Of a DNA stretch of 64,000 nucleotides, positions 44,952-53,321 are shown piece by piece. Under the pieces are notes generated by a model. It made no database searches. It saw only the letters and a list, made by a program, of their open reading frames with translations, and was not told the origin of the DNA. Location of the stretch: the NCBI GenBank assembly GCA_902772585.1, contig CACYBB010000013.1, positions 1 through 64,000 on the forward strand, read 5' to 3'. This DNA comes from an uncultured Bacteroidales bacterium (GTDB taxonomy: Bacteria; Bacteroidota; Bacteroidia; Bacteroidales; Bacteroidaceae). The translations under genes were made by a program, and so were the position numbers. Each line of letters starts with the position of its first letter. Position 1 is the stretch's first letter.

Positions 44952-44959
44952 CAAAGGTA
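44952..44959 (-). promoter_or_regulatory. -7 box almost touching the patatin start
   Basis: The minus strand reads TACCTTTG, then CAGC and the ATG at 44947, the same TTTGCAGNATG layout as at 16012-16026. Confidence 0.7.
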
Positions 44960-45055
44960 GTGCAAACCGAATGAAAAACCAAATAAATTTGAGTTTTTCT
45001 GAGGTGCAGCCTACCTTCTCCATGGGAGAAAGGTACAGATAACTGAGTGAAAATC

Positions 45056-45077
45056 AAAATAAATTACGATTTATTTT
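45056..45077 (-). terminator. AT-rich hairpin after the secreted hypothetical gene
   Basis: Aaaataaat and atttatttt pair over 9 bp around tacg, 17 bp downstream of the stop. It is entirely A/T in the stem, so only a weak terminator. Confidence 0.4.
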
Positions 45078-45093
45078 CATTTCCGAGGATTGC

Positions 45094-45927
45094 CTAATAC
45101 AACGGCATCCAACTTGTGATGCTATATTTGTCATCTCCCGTCAGGCGCGACTCACTAACAATCCTGACGTTTTCTTTTATCTGCTCAGAGTAGCGCCATC
45201 CGATGATTTCACGAATATAGCAATTGATCGTGGCAATGGAATACGTTGCGAAATCTGCCCCTTTGGAGTAGGCAATGAGGAACGAGCGGTAGTAGGGCGA
45301 ATTATTCTCCGTAAAGGTTTTTACTTCGTCATAGCAAACATAGCCTTCATACATGCCCGCAGCCTCCAGATTCCACAGGAACTCCTCTGGGTATTCAACG
45401 ATTTCAGGATAATTGCCTCTTTTATTCATCACCCAACGATAATCTGTCAAATTCCGCTTGCCATGAGGCGGAATGGCAATCATTCTTTGCGTGGCAAGCG
45501 AGTCCCTGCTTTTGCTGGGGTCGTAGTAACAGTATTTGCTGCCGTCGCTGTCCGTTCTGAAACAACGGCTTCGGTCTATGTAAATCGTGTCAGCCGTCTT
45601 GTTCTTGATTTGCACGAAGTACACGCGGTCCTCCTTGTCGTTATAGATGGGGTTATCCACCCATTTCTTCAGGAAGTTTATTTCAATGTCGTCGTTCGAC
45701 ATCAGCGAATTCGTCTTGACGCCGAAGATGGCGGTAAAGTCTTTCGATTTCCTGCGGTAAAGTGTCTGTCCCAACACTACACGAAAATGGCAGCGGTTGT
45801 ACCTGTCAATTACCTTCTGGTTCTTTTTGTCGGGCCCTACGTAAACCATCTGCTGCGACGCTTGCTGCGCCAGTGCATTCATGGAGCACAGCAGACAGAA
45901 TAAGATGATCATCTTCGCCTTCTTCAT
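45094..45927 (-). CDS. Secreted protein of unknown function
   Basis: The 277-residue protein has a signal peptide (MKKAKMIILFCLLCSMNALA, cut before QQASQQ). The mature protein has many Tyr and Lys residues, DRVYFVQIKNKTADTIYIDR, then YCYYDPSKSRDSL and a C-terminal INCYIREIIGWRYSEQIKEN region. I do not recognise a family; a short beta-sandwich-like adaptor is a guess. It follows the C26 peptidase gene by 24 bp on the same strand and is probably co-transcribed. Confidence 0.6.
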   Translation of the reverse strand: MKKAKMIILFCLLCSMNALAQQASQQMVYVGPDKKNQKVIDRYNRCHFRVVLGQTLYRRKSKDFTAIFGVKTNSLMSNDDIEINFLKKWVDNPIYNDKEDRVYFVQIKNKTADTIYIDRSRCFRTDSDGSKYCYYDPSKSRDSLATQRMIAIPPHGKRNLTDYRWVMNKRGNYPEIVEYPEEFLWNLEAAGMYEGYVCYDEVKTFTENNSPYYRSFLIAYSKGADFATYSIATINCYIREIIGWRYSEQIKENVRIVSESRLTGDDKYSITSWMPLY

Positions 45928-45951
45928 TGCTGTTTTTTGTCTGATTTTGAT

Positions 45952-46968
45952 TTAATGTTTTTGCGCACCTTGTTTTATAAGGGCACGGAAGTAACAGAGG
46001 GCACTGTCGTAATCCATGAAGCGCGAGGCATCGGCAGCACCGTTGGCATGCTTTGCTACAGCCACTTCGGGGTGATATTGAAGGCCTATAAAGAAGGGCT
46101 TGTCCGTTCGTTCCACCGCCTCGATGATGTCTATGCCGCCGGTCTTGGTGACAGCGGTCACCTTAAGTGGTGTTCCCTCCACGCTCCGCACGGCCTGATG
46201 GTGCCATGATGGCACGCTGCTGACCGTCTCGCTGCCCACTATCTGCCTAAGCAGCGACGAAGGGTCGGTGACTGTGACATCATGAACGGCGAAGTCGCGC
46301 CCGTGTTCAGCCGTCGGCTCCGTGCGGTGCTCATCGGCATATTGCAGTCCTTGCGAATCGAAGTAGGTACGCAAATCCTGTATCATCTGTGCGCCTGAGA
46401 CCACGCTGAGCATCTGCATACCCCGGCAGATGCATAATACTGGTAACGTCGGCTCCTGATCCAAGCACCATCTCATCAGTATATAGTCCGACACATCGCG
46501 CCGTCCGTCGCAGTTGCCCTCCGCCTCGATACCGTGCCAAGGCTCCGGAGTCTTATAGAATGTAGGACTGATGTCCGCACCGCCTGTAAAGACAAGTCCG
46601 TCCAAAGTGGCAAGCAGGCTGGCGATGTCCTGGCCTGCAAAGGGATTGTTCTTCACCTTGTTTGCATACTCTTGTAGCACTATGCCATGCTCGTCAGTGT
46701 ACTGTGCCAGCATCTCATCACCTTCATATTCCATAAAGGGCGACTTCAGTAGTGGCAGTGGCACGGGTACGCCTCCAGCCTCGCGCACGCTCTGCAGCGC
46801 ACTGGTGTAAGAGATGGACGTACTGTCGCCACGCCATGCTATGCCGATGCGGATGGGAATGTCATCCAGCCCGGCGGCATTATCGCTATTTCTACACGAC
46901 GAGAAAAGTGCCAAACCACTGATAAGGGCGACGGCGTATATAATATATGGATATTTCTTCAAGTACAT
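45952..46968 (-). CDS. Lipoprotein gamma-glutamyl hydrolase-like peptidase (C26)
   Basis: The 338-residue protein has a lipoprotein signal (MYLKKYPYIIYAVALISGLA, then LFSSCRN, Cys25) and a class I glutamine-amidotransferase-like hydrolase domain: nucleophile Cys in LPVLCICRGMQML, and His/Glu in GLQYHPEVAV. This is close to the gamma-glutamyl-GABA hydrolase (PuuD) branch, here exported and lipid-anchored, so the substrate may be an extracytoplasmic gamma-glutamyl peptide. A longer start at 46989 lies inside the promoter and is rejected. Confidence 0.85.
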   Translation of the reverse strand: MYLKKYPYIIYAVALISGLALFSSCRNSDNAAGLDDIPIRIGIAWRGDSTSISYTSALQSVREAGGVPVPLPLLKSPFMEYEGDEMLAQYTDEHGIVLQEYANKVKNNPFAGQDIASLLATLDGLVFTGGADISPTFYKTPEPWHGIEAEGNCDGRRDVSDYILMRWCLDQEPTLPVLCICRGMQMLSVVSGAQMIQDLRTYFDSQGLQYADEHRTEPTAEHGRDFAVHDVTVTDPSSLLRQIVGSETVSSVPSWHHQAVRSVEGTPLKVTAVTKTGGIDIIEAVERTDKPFFIGLQYHPEVAVAKHANGAADASRFMDYDSALCYFRALIKQGAQKH

Positions 46969-46986
46969 AACTCGATATATTTTCTG

Positions 46987-46994
46987 CAAAATTA
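46987..46994 (-). promoter_or_regulatory. -7 box of the C26 peptidase operon
   Basis: The minus strand reads TAATTTTG, 18 bp upstream of the ATG at 46968. Confidence 0.7.
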
Positions 46995-47094
46995 CAAAAA
47001 AATCGTTTCATTGCATAATTTTTTCTGAAAAACATCTTCAAAGAGATAAAAGACGTCTTTAATTGAAGTATTCACCATTTAAAAAGTTACGATT

Positions 47095-47211
47095 ATGCAA
47101 ACGAATGATGTTAAGACTAAGAGAGTTCACAACCTGATTATTGTCGATGAGAGCGGTTCTATGGAAGTTATCCGCAAGCAAGCATCTGAAGAAGAAATAC
47201 GAAACCGGTGA
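47095..47211 (+). pseudogene. VWA-domain gene stub (first 38 residues)
   Basis: From ATG 47095 the frame reads MQTNDVKTKRVHNLIIVDES, then GSMEV. This is the first strand and MIDAS motif (DxSGS) of a von Willebrand factor A domain. The similarity ends near 47166, and the frame stops at TGA 47209-47211. The rest of the VWA gene is gone and replaced by DUF2075 sequence. It is read as the left remnant of a deletion or replacement event. Confidence 0.75.
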
Positions 47212-48856
47212 ACTGGATAAAAACACGACTATTTCCAAAATGGAAACTGTCGTAAACAGAGGCTTTAGAAGAGAAGGTGTCAATGAAACCTGTCCCTGTG
47301 ACACACTTATTGATGCTGCAAGAAATGTTTGGCGTTCTAACAATGTTGCAGGTTTTACAAAAGGTGAGGCAGAGGAAGCTACTCGCTTGATGGCTGAGGA
47401 TTATATTGTGAGCACGGTTGTCGAAGAAACAAGACAACGCAATGGCGGACGTGGCAAATCCATCTGTTTTGTGACAGGCGTTCCTGGTGCAGGCAAGACA
47501 TTGGTAGGATTAAATGTTTCTGTTGCTCTACAAAATGTAGGTGCAAGTATGCTGTCTGGAAATGGACCTCTGGTTTCTGTATTAACAGCCGCCTTGAAAC
47601 GAGATTTAAACAAATATAAGAAACAGTTAAAGACTGCAACCAATGAGATTTCTGTAGAATCTATCATAAGAGGTGCTTACGGCTATAAGAAAGAAATCTT
47701 CGAGAAACGTTTGGATTACCATGTTGGTGAAGGGACTGTTTCTTTAAAAGATAATGCAGAACTTAGCAGCCAGCATGTGCTTATTTTCGATGAAGCTCAG
47801 CGTGCTTGGAATAAAGCCAAGATGATACGTCCAGGACAGAGCGGCAAGAAGTATTGGCAGGAAGAGAAGTTTCCATTCTCAGAGCCAGGATTGCTTCTGT
47901 GGGATATGAATCAATGCGACTGGGGTGTATTTGTTTGTCTTGTGGGTGGTGGCCAAGAGATACATACTGGCGAGGCTGGTATTTGTGAATGGCTACGAAC
48001 CTTAGAGGAAACACCAGAACTCAGGGATTGGCATGTTTACATGTCTGACGAATTTAAGGGTGAGGTTTATAATAGCAAGGATGGTTCTGGTAAGACGATA
48101 GAAGAATATAGAACTATTTTTGAAGCACAGAACCGCCTTACAATAAGTAAGGATCTCCATCTTACCGCATGTCAACGTTCAAATAGAACGGAGAAAGTTT
48201 CTGATTTCGTAGAGCAACTGCTAAATTGTAATGCAGATGCTTGCAGAACACTTTATAACAATGAAATCAAAGGCAAATATAAAATTTATCTGACCAGAGA
48301 TGTCGAAAAGGCAAAAGCCAAACTTAGAGAGCGAAAGGCCGAGACCCTGAATAAAGGTTTCGTTGATGGTCAGAATGACGAGGAAGTTCGTATTGGTATG
48401 CTTATGTCTTCAAAGGCAGCACGCATGAGACCTTTGGGATATGAGATAAAGAAGGAGAGCCAATATAAGGATAAGGTACCTAGTTGGTTCCTTGACTCTG
48501 ACGATACTGTTGTTTCATCGGACTTCCTTGAGATAGCATTGAACGAGTTCTTCGTTCAGGGACTTGAATTAGATTTGGCTGCTGTTATGTGGGATGCAGA
48601 CCTTCGTTATAATGAGCAAAATAACGAATGGGACTATTTTGACTTTAATGACAGGTACTGGAGTGCTGTTGACAAAGGTGAACAAGAACTAAAGCGTTCA
48701 TACATGAAGAACGCTTATCGAGTATTGCTCACTCGTGCCCGCATCGGTATGGTTATCGTTGTGCCTTATGGAAGTCAAGTTGACAAGACACGTGCACCAG
48801 AGTTGTACGACGGAACATACAACTATCTAAAGTCACTTGGATTAGAGGATATCTAA
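47141..48856 (+). pseudogene. DUF2075 (COG3410) helicase/ATPase, N-terminally truncated
   Basis: The 571-residue frame begins in VWA-derived DNA (MSMRAVLWKLSAS) and continues as a DUF2075 ATPase: Walker A GVPGAGKT (near residue 113), LSGNGPLVSVLTAAL, Walker B LIFDEAQRAWNK, QEIHTGEAGI, and motif VI-like YRVLLTRARIGMVIVVP. The N-terminal region (before about residue 14) that usually precedes the ATPase core is missing. The ATPase core itself is intact, so the protein might still be made from an internal or GTG/TTG start. Family members sit in phage-defence and restriction loci. A VWA partner is not established. Confidence 0.75.
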
Positions 48857-49080
48857 TAACTTTTTTCTATCAACGACTCCAAACTCCAACCGCAGATGGC
48901 TATAAAGAAGTCGTCTGCGTGTTCGTTGTTTAGCGAGGCGAGTAGGAGTTGGCGAGCCTTCTTGTAATAGGGCTCGTCGTCAGAGTCGATTTCGTTAAGC
49001 ATCGTCTCGTAGAACCTTTCGAGAAACTCCTCGTTCGCATTGTCGAGGATTGCTTGTATTTGTTCTTTTTCCATCGTCAT
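48853..49080 (-). CDS. Small acidic helical protein, 75 residues
   Basis: The protein starts MTMEKEQIQAILDNANEEFL and ends FFIAICGWSLESLIEKSY. It is rich in Glu, Asp and Leu and predicted helical with no signal peptide. The stop overlaps the DUF2075 stop by 4 bp. A TTG start at 49092 would lie in the promoter box, so ATG 49080 is chosen. No family is recognised; the function is unknown. Confidence 0.6.
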   Translation of the reverse strand: MTMEKEQIQAILDNANEEFLERFYETMLNEIDSDDEPYYKKARQLLLASLNNEHADDFFIAICGWSLESLIEKSY

Positions 49081-49089
49081 TTTTGTTTG

Positions 49090-49097
49090 CAAAAGTA
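49090..49097 (-). promoter_or_regulatory. -7 box of the small acidic protein gene
   Basis: The minus strand reads TACTTTTG, about 9 bp upstream of the ATG at 49080. Confidence 0.65.
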
Positions 49098-49191
49098 ATG
49101 CATAAAAAACTGAAAACCGAAATCTTTAACCATTTCCAGGCTTTGCCAGGAGATTTTAACTGTTTATGCGAATAATCTCAGAAATAATTCG

Positions 49192-49199
49192 TAAATTTG
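49192..49199 (+). promoter_or_regulatory. -7 box of NUDIX copy 1
   Basis: TAAATTTG is followed by CAGGCAAA. The upstream 30 bp are almost identical to those before NUDIX copy 2 (56711-56746). Confidence 0.75.
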
Positions 49200-49216
49200 C
49201 AGGCAAATAGGACGAA

Positions 49217-49609
49217 ATGAAACAGATAGAAGTCGTTGCAGCAATCATCCGTAAAGGAGGTAGTACCTTCGCCACGCAGCGAGGATACGGCGAGTGGAAG
49301 GACTGGTGGGAGTTTCCTGGCGGGAAGATGGAAGCTGGGGAAACGCCAGAAGAGGCGCTCGTGAGGGAGATTCGCGAGGAACTTTCTGCAGAGATCAGCG
49401 TGGATGAGTTCCTCTGTACGGTGGAGTATGATTATCCGCAGTTTCATCTCACTATGCATTGCTACCTGTGTTCGCTGGTGACTGAGGCGCTGCATCTGAA
49501 TGAGCATGAAGCCGCCCGCTGGCTAACAAAAGAGCAATTAGATAGCGTTGACTGGTTGCCTGCGGATGTGAAAGTGGTGGAATCGATTAAACAGAAACAG
49601 GTATTATGA
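49217..49609 (+). CDS. NUDIX hydrolase (MutT-like), copy 1
   Basis: The 130-residue protein starts MKQIEVVAAIIRKGGSTFAT and has the Nudix box GGKMEAGETPEEALVREIRE with ELSAE, the Mg-binding consensus. MutT-type enzymes remove pyrophosphate from nucleotides such as 8-oxo-dGTP. The C-terminal LNEHEAARWLTKEQLDSVDW is typical. It overlaps the DUF488 gene by 4 bp (ATGA). A paralogue about 7.5 kb away shares the promoter and most residues. Confidence 0.93.
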   Translation: MKQIEVVAAIIRKGGSTFATQRGYGEWKDWWEFPGGKMEAGETPEEALVREIREELSAEISVDEFLCTVEYDYPQFHLTMHCYLCSLVTEALHLNEHEAARWLTKEQLDSVDWLPADVKVVESIKQKQVL

Positions 49610-50223
49610 GATTATATACGGTAGGGCATTCTAATCATACTCAAGACGAGTTGCTTTGCTTGCTAAACACGCATCTCGTGAATTGTGTGGTCGATGTGAG
49701 AAGTGTGCCTGCGAGCAGTCATAATCCTCAGTTTAATCAGGAATCACTTGGTTGGTTTCTGCGGGAGAAGAACATTGATTATCAGTTCTTTGGAAGAGAA
49801 TTGGGGGCTCGTCGGATGGATTGTATCAATCAGGATGGGCTGGTGGACTTCGAAAGAGCGATTCATACTGCTTTGTTTCAGGAGGGTGTCGATAAGTTGA
49901 TGAGATTGCTTGATACTAAAACGGTTACTTTGATGTGTTCGGAGGCGGAACCGCTAGAGTGTCATCGTTTTGCACTTGTGGCCCGATATTTTCATGAGCA
50001 TGGTGTTGAGGCGTTTCATATTCTGAAAGATGCATCGGTGGTAAGTCATCATTCGCTGGAGCAGAAAATGGTGGACACGTATCTTCATGCGAAAAGGCCC
50101 ATGCTGGCTCATGTTGATGAGTTGTTTGGGACATATAATGCAGAACAGCAGTTGCAGGATGCATATCGGCTGAAGAACAAGGAAATTGGTTTCCGCCTGA
50201 AAACGGATGAGTTCATCGACTAA
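49606..50223 (+). CDS. DUF488 family protein
   Basis: The 205-residue protein has the DUF488 start MRLYTVGHSNHTQDELLCLL, VVDVRSVPASSHNPQFNQES and the Cys motif VTLMCSEAEPLECHRFALVA. The family is unassigned; the conserved CxExxxxCHR suggests a catalytic or metal site. It is overlapped by NUDIX and followed after 5 bp by the possible dual-OB gene, so the three genes look like one cassette. Confidence 0.9.
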   Translation: MRLYTVGHSNHTQDELLCLLNTHLVNCVVDVRSVPASSHNPQFNQESLGWFLREKNIDYQFFGRELGARRMDCINQDGLVDFERAIHTALFQEGVDKLMRLLDTKTVTLMCSEAEPLECHRFALVARYFHEHGVEAFHILKDASVVSHHSLEQKMVDTYLHAKRPMLAHVDELFGTYNAEQQLQDAYRLKNKEIGFRLKTDEFID

Positions 50224-50228
50224 GCGCT

Positions 50229-51260
50229 ATGGATACTCACTTTATCTGTCTGGCAAATTCGTATAAACGTGGAGGACGATGTATTGCGGGTGTTGAGATT
50301 GACATTGACGCTAACGATTGTTGGACTGTAAAACGTAAGGAGGATGGGAACCCTATTTGGATTCGACCTATATCAAAAGATACTGAATTTGGTGAAATTC
50401 CAGAAGGTGAAGCACATAATGTTCCCCTAATGTCTGTTGTTCGACTGACGGATGTGGTGGCATGTCCGAGCGAGTCGCATACTGAGGATGTGAACTACGG
50501 CAGTATGCATGCTGTTGGGAAGGTGTCATCGTGTCATGAAGTGTTTCGAGAGTTGACGGACAATGTTCATACAACGCTTTTTTATTCAACCGAGTATTCG
50601 ATTTCTATTGAGACATACGTTCAGGGAGATTACTCTTTGATGATGGTTCATCCTGAAGGCTTTTCGTTTCGACTGGACCCGACAAAGAATCGGGCGAAGT
50701 ACTATATGATTTTCCGATACAATGGCGTGACCTACGATTTCTCTATCACAGATCCTGCTTTCTATCAATATATCAGTCAGTATCCTGAAGCCATGAACAA
50801 ACTTTCCGATGTCTATCTTGCGCTGTCTTTGGGATTGGAATATGAGCAAAGACACCATAAACTGATAGCTGCAGTTCTTATTCCGAAAACAGGTACTGCC
50901 ATAAAAGATCCTTTTGTAATTCGTCGAGATATTTTACGTGAAAAGAATGTACGGCAGTTTACGTTTTCAGAGCGTAGAAGGTGTAAAAAATGTTTCATTG
51001 TTCCAAGCCAACAAGGGTTTGCTGCATGTATGAAGATGAAGAATGGGCAGGAGGTGTTTATGACTATCGACGATGGTTGTCAGGTTGAGGCTTGGCAGAA
51101 GGTTAATCTCAGAAAGGCACAGATGGTGACATACGAGGATGCCGACGGTAACGAAGTAAAACGGATGAGGATACCAGACACGACGATGAGTTTTTCATTC
51201 TCGCGTATGTTTTCGGATTTAGAGAAGTTTTTCTGTATCGGAAAGACTTGCTACTGCTGA
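50229..51260 (+). CDS. Hypothetical protein, possible dual-OB-domain partner of DUF488
   Basis: The 343-residue protein begins MDTHFICLANSYKRGGRCIA and has beta-rich segments (VEIDIDANDCWTVKRKEDGN, then GEIPEGEAHNVPLMSVVRL). The central region reads KYYMIFRYNGVTYDFSITDP, and the end has two Cys pairs (RRRCKKCF, GKTCYC). It may be the dual-OB-containing partner often coded after DUF488 genes. That link is from memory of gene neighbourhoods and is not shown by a motif here. Its role is unknown. Confidence 0.5.
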   Translation: MDTHFICLANSYKRGGRCIAGVEIDIDANDCWTVKRKEDGNPIWIRPISKDTEFGEIPEGEAHNVPLMSVVRLTDVVACPSESHTEDVNYGSMHAVGKVSSCHEVFRELTDNVHTTLFYSTEYSISIETYVQGDYSLMMVHPEGFSFRLDPTKNRAKYYMIFRYNGVTYDFSITDPAFYQYISQYPEAMNKLSDVYLALSLGLEYEQRHHKLIAAVLIPKTGTAIKDPFVIRRDILREKNVRQFTFSERRRCKKCFIVPSQQGFAACMKMKNGQEVFMTIDDGCQVEAWQKVNLRKAQMVTYEDADGNEVKRMRIPDTTMSFSFSRMFSDLEKFFCIGKTCYC

Positions 51261-51312
51261 TGCATACACAAAAAGAATCGTCCCGTTGTGTACTCTTTTC
51301 AATAATTATTCG

Positions 51313-51320
51313 TATCTTTG
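51313..51320 (+). promoter_or_regulatory. -7 box of the deoxyribosyltransferase-like gene
   Basis: TATCTTTG lies 9 bp upstream of the chosen ATG at 51330. Confidence 0.75.
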
Positions 51321-51329
51321 CCCTCAGTT

Positions 51330-51758
51330 ATGAAACGAAAGATATATGTAGCAAGCAGCTGGCGGAACGTTTATTATCCAGATGTTGTAGCTAAGTTGAG
51401 GGAGGCTGGACACGATGTGTATGACTTCCGCAATCCGCCATTGGGTGACCCTGGATTTAAGTGGGGTAATGTGGATCCTCACTTTATGGAATGGTCGCCT
51501 GAGGAATATAGAGATCATCTGATGCATCCCAAGGCTGTTAAGCAGTTCAAGAACGACATCGAGGCGATGAAGGCTTGCGATACGTGTGTACTTGTGTTGC
51601 CTTGTGGTCGTAGTGCTCATACGGAAGCAGGATGGTTCGCAGGGCGTGGAAAATTGACGATTGCCTATATTCCAGAGAAACAGGAGCCAGAACTGATGTA
51701 CAAGTTGTTCAATAAGGTTTGTTGCTCAATGGATGAACTTATAGATGCATTGAAGTAA
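51330..51758 (+). CDS. Nucleoside 2-deoxyribosyltransferase-like protein
   Basis: The 142-residue protein starts MKRKIYVASSWRNVYYPDVV, resembling Rossmann-type nucleoside 2-deoxyribosyltransferase or related nucleotide-processing proteins. MKACDTCVLVLPCGRSAHTEAGW carries the GxSxHxE motif (Glu nucleophile region). Relatives sit in nucleotide-centred conflict systems; partners here (NUDIX, DUF488) agree with that. A start upstream (MPSVMKRK) would lie in the promoter box. A vsr remnant follows one base after the stop. Confidence 0.75.
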   Translation: MKRKIYVASSWRNVYYPDVVAKLREAGHDVYDFRNPPLGDPGFKWGNVDPHFMEWSPEEYRDHLMHPKAVKQFKNDIEAMKACDTCVLVLPCGRSAHTEAGWFAGRGKLTIAYIPEKQEPELMYKLFNKVCCSMDELIDALK

Positions 51759-51759
51759 T

Positions 51760-51992
51760 ATGGATAAACTCACCACAGAACAACGGCATAAGAACATGTC
51801 TGCCATTCGGTCGAAAGATACGAAGCCAGAAATGATTGTGCGCAAGGGACTGTGGAAACGTGGTTTCAGATGGAAGATGTGATTGAGAATTCAGAGTGCT
51901 GTAAGATTCCAAAGTCGAACAGGGAGTTCTGGGTGGCTAAGATTCGCAGGAACAAGGAGCGTGATAAGGAGGAACAACGTAAACTGGCGGAG
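51760..51992 (+). pseudogene. vsr remnant, copy 1
   Basis: From ATG 51760 the first frame reads MDKLTTEQRHKNMSAIRSKD and TKPEMIVRKGLWKRGFRW, the N-terminus of the very-short-patch mismatch endonuclease. It then jumps to sequence coding CCKIPKSNREFWVAKIRRNK in another frame. The catalytic middle (the PGKPD and CFWH region) is absent. Homology ends at 51992, where AlbA_2-like DNA begins. At the join the heptad cagatgg is followed by aagatgt. Not functional. Confidence 0.85.
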
Positions 51993-53187
51993 ACACCAAT
52001 TGTCTAGGAATGCTAATTTTGAATTTCTGGAGACAGAGATTGATGGCAACCATGTTGAAGTAATCAGAATTCACAAAGCACTACATACTCCTGTTACTTT
52101 TGGAAAGACCGAGTACGTTCGTAGTGGGAGCTATACCAAGAAATTGAATGAATTCCCGGAGCTTATGGCTCAGTTATGGGACAAATTGCGTAATAATCGA
52201 TTTGAAGACATGTGCCTTGTCAAGGATTTGAGATATGCCGATGTGTTGAGAATGATTGATGCTGGAGCATACTTTTCTTTGCTAAAATTTCCTCAACCTA
52301 CAGAAGAAATAGAGGTGATGCATTACCTCATGGAAGATGGTATTGTCGTTAAGCTTGACAATGGTCTTTATGGCATTACGAACTTAGGAGCAATCTTGTT
52401 TGCCAAAGACTTGAACGCTTTTCCAAGATTGGGACGTAAAGCCATGCGAGTGGTGCAATATCAAGGAAGAAACAGGTTGTTTATCCAAAAAGAAGAAACC
52501 TTTAATATCGGCTATGCTGTTTGCTTCGAGGACATAGTAAGGTTTGTCAATGCTCTTTTGCCAAGTAGCGAAGATGCCGCAGCTATTGCTTTGACGACAA
52601 AGAGCAAATATCCCCTGCCATCCGTAAGAGAAGCAATAGCTAACAGCTTAATCCATCAGGATCTATATATAACAGGAGCAGGTCCCGTTGTAGAGATATT
52701 TGACAACCGGATGGAAGTAACTAATCCTGGTACACCATTGGTGGATATAATGAGAATCATAGATAATCCTCCAAAATCAAGAAACGAAAAGCTTGCTTCT
52801 CTTATGCGAAGAATGAAGATGTGTGAAGAATTGGGAAGAGGATGGGATAGAATGGTACTGGCATGCGAGATGCAATACTTACCTGCACCAAGAATTGAGA
52901 TTTTTGAGGAATCGACAAAAGTGACATTGTTCTCTGAAATGGAATTTAAAAACATATCTGCAGATGACAAGATATGGTCGTGCTATCTTCATGCCTGTTT
53001 GATGTATATTCAGGGTGACGCATTGACCAATACCTCTTTGAGAGATAGGTTCGGATTGAAAGAATCTTCTGCTGGAAGTATATCCCGACTTATAAAAGAG
53101 GCTGTTGATAAAAACAGGGTAAAAGCTCTTGATCCTAAAACAGCTAAACGGTATATGCGTTATGTCCCAATATGGGCTTCTGTTTAA
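51993..53187 (+). pseudogene. 5'-truncated AlbA_2/COG2865 ATP-binding DNA-binding protein
   Basis: The frame continues from the vsr remnant (an open frame exists from TTG 51883) and from about 51993 reads RHQLSRNANFEFLETEIDGN, the end part of an AlbA_2 domain. GKTEYVRSGSYTKKLNEFPE follows, then the COG2865 helical and ATPase-like region (PLPSVREAIANSLIHQDLYI, VVEIFDNRMEVTNPG, KMCEELGRGWDRM). A helix-turn-helix (SLRDRFGLKESSAGSISRL) ends it. The first half of the AlbA_2 domain is lost. It could still be expressed as a short form from an internal start. Confidence 0.7.
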
Positions 53188-53296
53188 TTTGCTGGTAATT
53201 TGCCAAAAAGAAAGAATGACAATGTGGGCGGTTCTGTAAATGATTGATATACAGCAAATTGCTAATATTTTCCTAATTTGCCTGTAATTTGCTAGA
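53186..53296. repeat. Paired 11-nt repeats in the gap before the DUF2357 gene
   Basis: Aatttgctggt followed by aatttgcc (53186-53204), and later aatttgcctgt followed by aatttgct (53275-53293), have an 11-nt step. The gap shows no clear promoter. Confidence 0.45.
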
Positions 53297-53321
53297 GTAA
53301 GAGTGCCAATATATAATAGAT

